Below, piece by piece: positions 34,181 to 41,609 of a stretch of 51,205 nt of DNA. The translations under genes and the position numbers were made by a program. Where the stretch lies: the NCBI RefSeq assembly GCF_024171955.1, contig NZ_JAMTCS010000019.1, positions 1-51,205 on the forward strand, written 5' to 3'. Source of the stretch: Promicromonospora thailandica (GTDB taxonomy: Bacteria; Actinomycetota; Actinomycetes; Actinomycetales; Cellulomonadaceae). Positions within the stretch are counted from its first letter, which is position 1. Each line of letters starts with the position of its first letter. The notes beneath the pieces were generated by a model. The model saw only the letters and a program-made list of their open reading frames with translations, was not told the DNA's origin and did not search any database.

Positions 34181-35086
34181 TCAGGCCGGGACGAGCCGCC
34201 GGGCCTCGCGGGCCAGGGTCCGCCAGGTCACGGGCGGGAGGTCGTGGCCGACGTCCGGCAGGATCATCAGCGTGGCGCCCCGCACCTGGCGGGCGGTCGC
34301 CCGGGCCGCCGACGTGCGGATCAGCGGGTCGTCCGCGCCGTGCAGCACCAGGGTCGGCGCGGTGACGTGCCGCAGCCGCGGCCCGTGCCACCGGGCGCGG
34401 ACCTGCCGACCGAGGCCCCGCGTGTCCCGCGGACCCCGGTCGAGACCCCGCTCGATCCGCGCCCGGGCCGCGTCCTCGTCGCACGGGGTGGCCGGGGAGG
34501 CCATGCCCTTGGCGACGGCGAGGGACGCGGCGACGTCACCCTCGCGGTCACCGGGGTACCGCCGCGTCGCCAGCCGCAGGCCCAGGCCGGGCCGCAGGTA
34601 GCGCACGGCCGCGGGCCCCAGCGCGTCGCTGGGCAGGGAGTCGCACGACACCAGCCCGAGCGTGCGCCGCGGGTGGCGCAGCGCGAACCGCTGGGCCACG
34701 ACGCCGCCGAGCGAGTGCCCGAGCACCACCGCGCGGTCGATCCCGGCGGCGTCGAGCACGGCGGCGGCGTCGTCCACGACGTCCTCGGCCGTGTAGGGCA
34801 CGGGCTCGCCGCTGACCAGGCCGCTCCACGGCCCGCGCCGGCGGGGCACGCCGAAGCGGGTCGACTCCCCCGTGTCCCGCTGGTCGTACCGCACGACGTC
34901 GAACCCCTCGTCCGCGAGCGCCCGGCAGAGGCCGTCCGGCCACCAGAAGCGTGAGATGGCCAGGCCCATCATGAGCAGCAGGGGCACGTCCCCGCCGTGG
35001 CCGATGCGGTCGTAGGCGAGCTCGACGTCGCCGTTGCGGGCGATGGTGGTGGGCGTCCAGGTGTCGAGGTGGGTCATCCCACCCAT
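34181..35086 (-). CDS. Alpha/beta hydrolase
   Basis: A 301-residue alpha/beta-hydrolase. The nucleophile elbow is GHSLGG (VVLGHSLGGVVAQRFALRHP), the oxyanion region follows LLLMMGLAISRFWWPDGL, and the acid/His part is LVLHGADDPLI and ILPDVGHDLPPV. The RYDQRDTGEST segment is typical of the homologues around aclacinomycin methylesterase RdmC. The substrate is unknown. The start is the ATG at 35086; an ATG at 35077 is possible. It is convergent with the GntR gene (9-bp gap) and reads in the same direction as the SugE gene. Confidence 0.88.
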   Translation of the reverse strand: MGGMTHLDTWTPTTIARNGDVELAYDRIGHGGDVPLLLMMGLAISRFWWPDGLCRALADEGFDVVRYDQRDTGESTRFGVPRRRGPWSGLVSGEPVPYTAEDVVDDAAAVLDAAGIDRAVVLGHSLGGVVAQRFALRHPRRTLGLVSCDSLPSDALGPAAVRYLRPGLGLRLATRRYPGDREGDVAASLAVAKGMASPATPCDEDAARARIERGLDRGPRDTRGLGRQVRARWHGPRLRHVTAPTLVLHGADDPLIRTSAARATARQVRGATLMILPDVGHDLPPVTWRTLAREARRLVPA

Positions 35087-35114
35087 TCTCGCGGCGGTGC
35101 GCGTCGGTCGCCCG

Positions 35115-35429
35115 TCAGTGGGTCAGCTTGAGCCCGATCACGCAGCCCACCAGGCCTGCGATGAGCAGCAGGCGGACGACGGAGAACGGCTCGGCGCCGG
35201 TCGCCATCGCCCAGACGACGGTCGCGGCCGCGCCGATGCCGACCCACACCGCGTAGGCGGTGCCCACCGGCAGGTCACGCATGGCGAACGCGAGCCCGCC
35301 CATGCTGGCCACGAGGGCGACGCCGAAGGTCACGCTGGGCCAGAGGTTGCTCAGGCCCTCCGAGCGGCTCAGCGCGGTGGCCCACACGGCCTCCAGCAGA
35401 CCGGACAGGACGAGGATGATCCAGGACAT
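35115..35429 (-). CDS. sugE: SMR-family guanidinium exporter (SugE/Gdx)
   Basis: A 104-residue four-helix small multidrug resistance protein. It starts MSWIILVLSGLLEAVWATAL with the essential Glu13, and DLPVGTAYAVWVGIGA is the family motif. The overall sequence matches the SugE/Gdx clade, which exports guanidinium in exchange for protons, rather than the QacE-type drug exporters. A guanidine-III riboswitch sits immediately upstream, which supports the assignment. AAGGAG is six bases before the ATG. Confidence 0.93.
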   Translation of the reverse strand: MSWIILVLSGLLEAVWATALSRSEGLSNLWPSVTFGVALVASMGGLAFAMRDLPVGTAYAVWVGIGAAATVVWAMATGAEPFSVVRLLLIAGLVGCVIGLKLTH

Positions 35430-35442
35430 GACAGCTCCTTCG

Positions 35443-35486
35443 ATGCCGTCTTGTCGCGCACCGGGTACGGCACCCCTCGTCCGGGA
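35443..35486 (-). promoter_or_regulatory. Guanidine-III riboswitch upstream of sugE
   Basis: On the minus strand the 5'-leader of sugE runs CCGGACGAGG, then GTGCCGTACCCGGT, then GACAAGACGGCAT. This matches the guanidine-III (formerly ykkC-III) aptamer closely. CCGG pairs with the later CCGG (pseudoknot helix), and GTGCCGT pairs with ACGGCAT (one G-U). The conserved GACAAGA and ACGAGG bases are in place. The sugE ribosome binding site AAGGAG lies about four bases after the aptamer, so ligand binding would free or stabilise translation. Identification is by memory of the family sequence. Confidence 0.9.
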
Positions 35487-35513
35487 GCCCCGTCGGGCTC
35501 TGCCGCCATGGTG

Positions 35514-36647
35514 TCACGCGTCGGCCCCGGCGAGAAGTTCACCCCCGGCGCGGAGCCGGCGCAGCAGCGCCGTCACGGCCTCGCGTCCCGCGCGGTTGGC
35601 GCCGACCGTGGACTGTGACGGGCCGATGCCGACGAGGTGCACGCGCGGCTCGGCGGCCACCTGCGTGCCCTCCATGGCGATGCCACCCAGGTCGTTGCGC
35701 AGGCCCAGCGGGTCCAGGTGCGCCAGGTCGGCCTTGAAGCCGGTCGCCCAGAGGATGACGTCGACGGGCGTGAACGACCCGTCCGCCTCGCGCACCCCCA
35801 TCGGCTCGATCGCGGTGAACATGGGCCGCCGGTCCAGGGCGCCACGGGCCTTGGCAGCGAGCGCGTAGGGCGTCCAGATCAGGCCGGTGTAGGAGACCAC
35901 GCTGCCGGTGGGCCGCCCCGCGGCGACGTCGGCCAGCACCTTGGCGATGGTCTCGCGCCCTGCCGTCTCGGGCGTGAACTCGCCGTCGCGGAACACCGGC
36001 TCGCGGCGCGTGTACCAGCGCGTGGTCGCGACGCGCGAGATCTCCTCCAGGAGCTGGACGGCCGAGATGCCACCGCCGACGACGGCGACGCGCCGCCCGG
36101 CGAAGTCCTCGGCGCGCACGTAGTCGTGCGTGTGCAGCTGGCGGCCGACGAACGTGCCGTGCCCCGGGTAGCGGGGCAGCACCGGGTTGGTCCAGGTCCC
36201 CGTCGCGTTGATCACGAACCGCGTGGTCCATGACCCGCGGTCGGTGGTGACGACGAGGTCGCCGTCGGGGTCGTCGTCCGCCTTACGCACCGCGACGACG
36301 TGGACGGGCCGCAGGACGGGCAGGTCGAACGCCCGCTCGTACCCCGCGAAGTACCGGGGTACGGCGTCGCGGCTGGCCTCGGACGCGTCGACCGCGGGCT
36401 GCGTGAGGCCGGGCAGGTCGAAGATGCCGTTGACGGTGGCCATGCGCAGCGACTCCCAGCGGTGCTGCCAGGCGCCGCCGGGCGCGGGGTTGGCGTCGAG
36501 CACGACGTAGGTGCGGTCGGCGTCGGGCTGCTCGACCGCGCTCACGAACCCACGCCGCTGGAGGTGGTACGCCGCGGACAGCCCGGCCTGCCCCGCGCCG
36601 ATCACGACGACGGTGGCCCGGTTCAGCACATCGCTCACACCAGCCAC
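35514..36647 (-). CDS. Flavin-containing monooxygenase-like FAD/NAD(P)-dependent oxidoreductase
   Basis: A 377-residue protein with the FAD motif VVVIGAGQAGLSAAYHLQRR at the start and the NADPH motif RRVAVVGGGISAVQLLEEIS at about residues 195-213. LWATGFKADLAHLD is the family's ATG-containing strand. It is shorter than a typical FMO and lacks a clear BVMO signature, and it resembles CzcO/YhhX-type proteins that oxidise small molecules. The GTG start at 36647 has a nearby alternative GTG at 36638. It is separated from the TetR gene by 27 bp and may be cotranscribed. Confidence 0.85.
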   Translation of the reverse strand: MAGVSDVLNRATVVVIGAGQAGLSAAYHLQRRGFVSAVEQPDADRTYVVLDANPAPGGAWQHRWESLRMATVNGIFDLPGLTQPAVDASEASRDAVPRYFAGYERAFDLPVLRPVHVVAVRKADDDPDGDLVVTTDRGSWTTRFVINATGTWTNPVLPRYPGHGTFVGRQLHTHDYVRAEDFAGRRVAVVGGGISAVQLLEEISRVATTRWYTRREPVFRDGEFTPETAGRETIAKVLADVAAGRPTGSVVSYTGLIWTPYALAAKARGALDRRPMFTAIEPMGVREADGSFTPVDVILWATGFKADLAHLDPLGLRNDLGGIAMEGTQVAAEPRVHLVGIGPSQSTVGANRAGREAVTALLRRLRAGGELLAGADA

Positions 36648-36674
36648 AACGCCCGCGCCGGGCAGATGTTCCGC

Positions 36675-37220
36675 CTACCGGGGCATCGTGATCCGCCGCA
36701 CAGCCTCGGTGACGCTGCCGGGCAGCGGAGCCTCGGTGTCCAGCGCGCGGTGGATCGTCAGCCCCTCGATGAGGGCGTCGAGCAGCCGCGCGGTGACCGG
36801 GTCGAAGTGGCGTTCCAGGGCGTCCCTGGACCGCCTCATCCACGCGTTGGTCAGCTCGCGGTAGGCGGGCTCGCGGGCGGCGAGCGTGTACAGCTCGTGG
36901 GTGAGCACCAGGTCGCGCTGGGTGCCGAACAGGTCCTGCGTGATGATCGCGACGACGGCGGCTCGCGCGCCCTCCAGGTCGGTCGCCTCGCTCATGCGCT
37001 GCTCGAACCCGTCGCTGATGGTCCGCGCGAACCGGCCGAACGCCTCGCGCAGCAGCTCGTCCATGCCGGCGAAGTGGTAGGTCATCGACCCGAGCGGCAC
37101 GTCGGCGCGCGCGGCGACCTTGCGGTGCGAGATGCCGGCCACGCCGACGTCCGCGACGAGGTCGAGGCAGGCGTCGATGATCCGGTCCCTGCGGTCGGGG
37201 TCGTACCGGCGTCCCGTCAT
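36675..37220 (-). CDS. TetR-family transcriptional regulator
   Basis: A 181-residue repressor with an N-terminal three-helix DNA-binding domain: DRIIDACLDLVADVGVAGIS, HRKVAARADVPLGSMTYHFAG. The C-terminal ligand domain is variable and includes FDPVTARLLDALIEGLTIHR. It is divergent from the MFS gene and separated by a near-perfect 14-bp inverted repeat, its probable operator, so it likely represses the exporter. ATG 37220 is chosen; GTG 37226 is possible. Confidence 0.9.
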   Translation of the reverse strand: MTGRRYDPDRRDRIIDACLDLVADVGVAGISHRKVAARADVPLGSMTYHFAGMDELLREAFGRFARTISDGFEQRMSEATDLEGARAAVVAIITQDLFGTQRDLVLTHELYTLAAREPAYRELTNAWMRRSRDALERHFDPVTARLLDALIEGLTIHRALDTEAPLPGSVTEAVRRITMPR

Positions 37221-37241
37221 GCGCACACTCTAGCGGGCGAT

Positions 37242-37278
37242 GTGTACGTTCGTACGTTCCATGGGTACGCTCGTACAC
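37242..37278. promoter_or_regulatory. TetR-type operator before the MFS gene
   Basis: GTGTACGTTCGTAC at 37242 and GTACGCTCGTACAC at 37265 form 14-bp inverted arms with two mismatches and a nine-base spacer. The right arm ends at the base before the MFS start ATG 37279. The site would block both the MFS and the regulator's promoter. Confidence 0.7.
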
Positions 37279-38493
37279 ATGGCTCTTCCCCCCTCCCGCC
37301 CGGACCTCGCGGTGCGGCGCGCCCGCGGCGCCGTCGGCGCGATGTTCCTCACCAACGGCGCCCTCTACGCGAACCTGGTGCCGCGCCTGCCCGAGATCAA
37401 GTCCGCGCTCGACCTGGGCAACGCGTCCTACGGCCTGGCCATCGCCGCGTTCCCCACGGGCGCGGTCGTCTCCGGCCTGGCGGCGGGCCTCGTGGTGCGC
37501 CGGTTCGGGTCGGCGCGCGTGGCCGCGATCGGCACGGTCCTGACCGGTCTCGGCACGCTGGGCGCGGGCCTGTCCCCGACGTTCGCGCTCCTGGTGGCGG
37601 CACTGTTCCTCGGCGGCGTGTCCGACTCGATCACCGACGTCGCCCAGAACACCCATGGCCTGCGCGTCCAGCGCCGCTACGGACGCTCGATCATCAACGG
37701 CTTCCACGCCGTGTGGTCCATCGGCGCCGTGCTCGGCGGCTCCATGGCGGCGGCGGCCATCGCGTTCCGGGTGCCGCTCGAGGTGCACCTGGGCGTCGCC
37801 CTCGCGATCTTCGCCGTCGTCGCGGTGGTCGCCTTCCGGTTCCGCCTGCGCGGCCCCGACGACGAGGCCGACGACGGCGCCCCCGCCACCACCGGTGCCC
37901 GCCTCGGCGTGGTCGGCACCCGCACCGTCGTGGTCCTCGCGTCGCTCGTGCTCATCGCCATCGGCGGCGCCCTGGTCGAGGACGCCGGCAGCTCCTGGGC
38001 CACCCTCTACCTGCACGGCTCCCTCGGCGCCCCCGCGGCCCTGGCCGCCACGGCCTACGTGGCGCTCGTCGGCTCGCAGACCGTGGGGCGCCTGCTCGGC
38101 GACCGCCTCGTGGACCGGTTCGGCCAGCGGGCGGTGGCCTGCGCGGGCGGCGTCGTCATCGCGCTCGGCATGGGGCTCGCGCTCGCCTGGCCGACGGTGC
38201 CGGGCACGATCGCCGGGTTCGCCGCCGCCGGCCTCGGCAGCGCGACGCTGATCCCCGCCGCGATGCACGAGGCCGACGAGCTGCCGGGCCTGCGCCCCGG
38301 CACCGGACTGACCGTGGTGTCCTGGCTCCTGCGGCTCGGGTTCCTGTTCTCCCCGCCGCTGGTGGGGCTGGTCGCCGACTCGGTCGGCCTGCGCACGGGC
38401 CTGCTGGTGGTGCCGATCGCGGGCCTGCTGGTCGTGCTCCTGTCGCCGGCGCTCCGGGGCCGCGGGACCGCCGTCACTCGAACAGAGCGTTGA
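37279..38493 (+). CDS. MFS transporter
   Basis: A 404-residue carrier with about 12 membrane segments. The N-terminal part FLTNGALYANLVPRLPEIKS and GVSDSITDVAQNTHGLRVQR resembles the YbjJ/inner-membrane MFS subgroup. The substrate is unknown; control by the divergent TetR suggests an exporter of a small toxic compound or antibiotic. ATG 37279 directly follows the operator, with no leader, although an in-frame ATG at 37261 exists within the operator. Its last 20 bp overlap the sugar-binding protein gene on the other strand. Confidence 0.85.
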   Translation: MALPPSRPDLAVRRARGAVGAMFLTNGALYANLVPRLPEIKSALDLGNASYGLAIAAFPTGAVVSGLAAGLVVRRFGSARVAAIGTVLTGLGTLGAGLSPTFALLVAALFLGGVSDSITDVAQNTHGLRVQRRYGRSIINGFHAVWSIGAVLGGSMAAAAIAFRVPLEVHLGVALAIFAVVAVVAFRFRLRGPDDEADDGAPATTGARLGVVGTRTVVVLASLVLIAIGGALVEDAGSSWATLYLHGSLGAPAALAATAYVALVGSQTVGRLLGDRLVDRFGQRAVACAGGVVIALGMGLALAWPTVPGTIAGFAAAGLGSATLIPAAMHEADELPGLRPGTGLTVVSWLLRLGFLFSPPLVGLVADSVGLRTGLLVVPIAGLLVVLLSPALRGRGTAVTRTER

Positions 38494-39802
38494 CCTGATC
38501 GTTCGCCTCCGTGAGGGAGGAGACGTCGGCCTTGCCGCCGAGCACCTCGTCCATCGCGGGGGTCATGATCGCGTGCACGTCCGAGGCGTGGTCGGTCACC
38601 GGGAACAGGAACGTGGTGCCCTCCTCGACGTGCGTCGTGAAGGGCGTGACGTCGATGCCCTTCGCGGCGAACGCCTCGGTCGCGATCTCGGCCGAGCTGG
38701 TGATCGCCGGGAACACGACGCCGGCCGCGCCCACCAGGTCCTGGCAGTCGGTCGACCCGAGGAACTCGACCCACTGCGCCGCCGCCTCCGGGTCGTCCGT
38801 GCCGGCCCAGACGGAGTCGGCCAGGCCGTTGAACATGCTCGCGCGCTGACCGTTCGGGCCGGTCGGCGTGGGCGCCAGGCCCACGTCCACGCCCTCGTAC
38901 CCGAAGTAGGTCGAGAGCATCCAGTCGCCGCTGATGTTGAGAGCGGCCTTGCCCGCGCCGAAGTTGTCGTTCACCGAGGCGCCGACGGTGGTCTCCAGCG
39001 GCGGCATGTACCCCTTCTCGACCAGGGAGTACCACCACGCGATCGTCTCCTGGAAGCGGGGGTCGTCGTAGTTGTAGTGCGTGCCCCAGGGGTTCGTGTC
39101 GGTGTGCGTCCAGCCGGTGGTGGCCGTGTACATGCTCCACTCGGTCTGGCCGTTCTCGTACCCGGCGCCGGGGATGCCCAGGCCGTAGACGGCCACGTCG
39201 TCCTTGTCGAAGCCGGGCTCGTCGCCCCGCACGCCGTTCGCGTCGACGGTGAGCCGGGCGATGGCCGCCTCGTAGCTGCCGCCGTCGTCCGGGTTCCAGT
39301 CGAGCTGCTCCATGTCCTCGGCGGTGAGCCCGGCGTCCTCGACCATCTGCTGGTTGTAGAAGATGGCGACGGTGTCCCAGTCCTTGGGCAGGCCGTACCG
39401 CTTGCCGTCCTGGGCCACCCACAGGTCGGCGAGCCCGGGCGAGTACTGGTCCAGGTCGACGTCGGCCACGTGCTCGTCCAGCGGCAGCAGCTGGCCGTTC
39501 GCGACGAGCTCGGGGTACTTGGACACGTGGTCGGTGAACACGTCGGGCCCGGTGCCCGACGAGAACGCGGTGGTGAGCGCCGACCAGTAGTCGTCCCAGC
39601 CGCGCTGGGTGATCTTCACGGTGAGGTCCGGGTTGGCCTCGTGGAAGGCGTCGGCGCACTGCTGGTAGGCGGGCTGCTGGTTGGCGTCCCACAGCCAGTA
39701 GTCGATCTGCCCGTCCGGCTCGGCGCCGGACGAGCCGCCCGCGCACGCGGTCAGGGACAGGGATGCGAGGGCGACGGCGCCCGCGAGCATGCTGCGCTTC
39801 AT
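38474..39802 (-). CDS. ABC transporter sugar-binding lipoprotein
   Basis: A 442-residue extracellular solute-binding protein of family 1. It begins MKRSMLAGAVALASLSLTAC with a lipobox LTAC, so it is anchored by a lipid on Cys20. IDYWLWDANQQPAYQQ and QITQRGWDDYW-like segments at the start and GKAALNISGDWMLSTYF in the middle are typical of alpha-glucoside/multiple-sugar binders. AAAGGAA lies seven bases before the ATG. It is the last gene of the operon that begins with the glycosidase; no ATPase gene is present, so a shared MsmK-type ATPase is expected elsewhere. Confidence 0.93.
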   Translation of the reverse strand: MKRSMLAGAVALASLSLTACAGGSSGAEPDGQIDYWLWDANQQPAYQQCADAFHEANPDLTVKITQRGWDDYWSALTTAFSSGTGPDVFTDHVSKYPELVANGQLLPLDEHVADVDLDQYSPGLADLWVAQDGKRYGLPKDWDTVAIFYNQQMVEDAGLTAEDMEQLDWNPDDGGSYEAAIARLTVDANGVRGDEPGFDKDDVAVYGLGIPGAGYENGQTEWSMYTATTGWTHTDTNPWGTHYNYDDPRFQETIAWWYSLVEKGYMPPLETTVGASVNDNFGAGKAALNISGDWMLSTYFGYEGVDVGLAPTPTGPNGQRASMFNGLADSVWAGTDDPEAAAQWVEFLGSTDCQDLVGAAGVVFPAITSSAEIATEAFAAKGIDVTPFTTHVEEGTTFLFPVTDHASDVHAIMTPAMDEVLGGKADVSSLTEANDQVNALFE

Positions 39803-39822
39803 GGTGTTCCTTTCTGTCCCGG

Positions 39823-40698
39823 CTACTTGATGCCGGAGAAACCGATGGAGTTGATGACGCGGCGCCCGAAGACGGCGTAGAGGACCATCACGGGCAGGGC
39901 GGCGACGAGGGACGCGGCCATGAGCCCGGCCCAGTCGGGCGCACCCTGCGGGGTCTGTGACCGGAACACGCCCAGGGCCACGGTGAGCACCTTGGACTGC
40001 TCCGTCTGGCCCACGAGCAGCGGCCAGAAGTAGTCGTTCCAGGTGGTGACGAAGGTCAGGATCCCGAGCGTCGTGACCGGCGCTGCCGAGATGGGCAGCA
40101 CGATGCGGAAGAAGATGCGCCACGGCTTCGCGCCGTCGATCATCGCCGCCTCGTCGATCTCCCGGGGGATGCCGAGGAAGAACTGCCGCATGAAGAAGAT
40201 CGCGAACGGGGTCATGAACAGGCTCGGCAGCATGATCCCGGGCAGCGTGTTGAGCAGGCCCAGCGACTTCACCGTCAGGAAGTTCGGCAGCGACGTGAAG
40301 ATCGGCGGCACCAGCAGGGCGCCGAGGAAGACGGCGAACCAGGCGTCACGCCCCGGCCAGCGCAGCCGCGCGAAGGCGTACGCCGCCATCGACGAGAAGA
40401 GCACCTGGCCCACCGTCACGGCCGTGGCGACCACGAGCGAGTTGCGCAGGTAGAGCCAGAAGTCGAGCGAGGCACCCGACCCGCCCTCCGCGAGCGCCTC
40501 CTCGGGTGTGGCCAGGCCGAACACCCGCTCGAACGGGCCGAGCGTCAGGTCGGCGGGCAGCAGCGAGAAGGACTGCGCGGCGAGGGCGTGGTTGTCCGAG
40601 AGGGCGGTGCGCAGCATCCAGTAGAAGGGCAGCACGGTGGCCAGCACGAAGAACCACAGCACGGCCCAGGCGAGCACCCTGCCCCAGGTGAGTCTCAT
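39823..40698 (-). CDS. Sugar ABC transporter permease (MalG type)
   Basis: A 291-residue permease with six membrane segments. The EAA loop contacting the ATPase reads EIDEAAMIDGAKPWRIFFRI. The N-terminus LAWAVLWFFVLATVLPFYWM is typical of the MalG subfamily. CAGGAGA precedes the ATG. It pairs with the next upstream permease to import the sugar released by the secreted glycosidase. Confidence 0.95.
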   Translation of the reverse strand: MRLTWGRVLAWAVLWFFVLATVLPFYWMLRTALSDNHALAAQSFSLLPADLTLGPFERVFGLATPEEALAEGGSGASLDFWLYLRNSLVVATAVTVGQVLFSSMAAYAFARLRWPGRDAWFAVFLGALLVPPIFTSLPNFLTVKSLGLLNTLPGIMLPSLFMTPFAIFFMRQFFLGIPREIDEAAMIDGAKPWRIFFRIVLPISAAPVTTLGILTFVTTWNDYFWPLLVGQTEQSKVLTVALGVFRSQTPQGAPDWAGLMAASLVAALPVMVLYAVFGRRVINSIGFSGIK

Positions 40699-40715
40699 GA
40701 GGTCTCCTGTCCGGT

Positions 40716-41609
40716 TCAGGTGAGGTCGGACTCGCCGGCGCGCAGCAGCCGCATCTGCGCGAACGCCGCCCCGGCGAGGATGAGGAAGAGGACCACGGAC
40801 ATGGCGGACGCGTAGCCGAAGTGGCCGCGGGCGAAGGCCTGCTCGTAGATGTAGAGCTGGAGCACGCGCGACGCGTTGCCGGGCCCGCCGCCGGTGGTCA
40901 CGGCCACCGTGTCGAAGACCTGGAAGGCCCCGGTGACGGTGATGACCAGCACCAGCACGAGCACGGGTCGCAGCAGGGGCAGGGTGATGCGCCAGAAGGT
41001 GCGCCACTCCCCCGCGCCGTCGACGGCGGCCGCCTCGTAGACGCTCGCGGGGATCATCTGCAGGCCGGCGAACACGAGGAGCGCGGTGTAGCCGAGGTGG
41101 CGCCAGGTGTTGACGCCGGCGATGGTGGCGACGGTCCAGGTCTCGTCGCCGAAGAAGGCGACCTGGGGCAGCCCGACGGCGTCGATCACCGCGTTGACGA
41201 TGCCGATGCTGTAGTCGAGCATCCAGTACCAGAGCAGGGCCACGACGACGTTGGCGATGAGGTACGGCAGCAGCAGGCTGCCGCGGATCAGCACCGACTT
41301 CGTGAGGCGGTGCATGAGCACCGCGAGCCCGACGGCGAGCACGGTCTGGAACCCGATGTTCAGCACCACGTACAGGAGCGTCACGCGGACCGCGTTCCAG
41401 AAGACGTCGTCCTGCACCATGTCGACGTAGTTCCGCAGGCCCACGAAGACGGGGCTGCCGAGCACGTTGTACTCGGTGAGCGACAGGTAGGCGCCGCGCA
41501 GCGTCGGGTAGAGATAGAAGACCAGGAACCCGAGGGCAGCGGGGGCGATCATGACCAGCGCGGGGCCGAGCTGGCTCCGGGGTCGCCGGGCGACGGCCGC
41601 GGTACTCAT
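40716..41609 (-). CDS. Sugar ABC transporter permease (MalF/UgpA type)
   Basis: A 297-residue permease with six membrane segments. The EAA loop is SVYEAAAVDGAGEWRTFWRI, and the sequence GPALVMIAPAALGFLVFYLY is typical of the MalF/UgpA N-terminus. Its ATG overlaps the stop of the glycosidase gene (ATGA), so transport and hydrolysis are translationally coupled. A 17-bp gap separates it from the second permease gene. Confidence 0.95.
   Translation of the reverse strand: MSTAAVARRPRSQLGPALVMIAPAALGFLVFYLYPTLRGAYLSLTEYNVLGSPVFVGLRNYVDMVQDDVFWNAVRVTLLYVVLNIGFQTVLAVGLAVLMHRLTKSVLIRGSLLLPYLIANVVVALLWYWMLDYSIGIVNAVIDAVGLPQVAFFGDETWTVATIAGVNTWRHLGYTALLVFAGLQMIPASVYEAAAVDGAGEWRTFWRITLPLLRPVLVLVLVITVTGAFQVFDTVAVTTGGGPGNASRVLQLYIYEQAFARGHFGYASAMSVVLFLILAGAAFAQMRLLRAGESDLT

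Noticed and set aside
35430-35513. Guanidine-I or guanidine-II riboswitch before sugE
   Set aside because: The ACGA and GACG segments recall guanidine-II loops, but they are not closed by flush stems. The guanidine-III pattern fits far better.
38474-40123. Longer form of the sugar-binding protein starting at 40123
   Set aside because: The extra part is antisense-frame sequence within the permease gene; the lipoprotein signal and ribosome binding site define the start at 39802.
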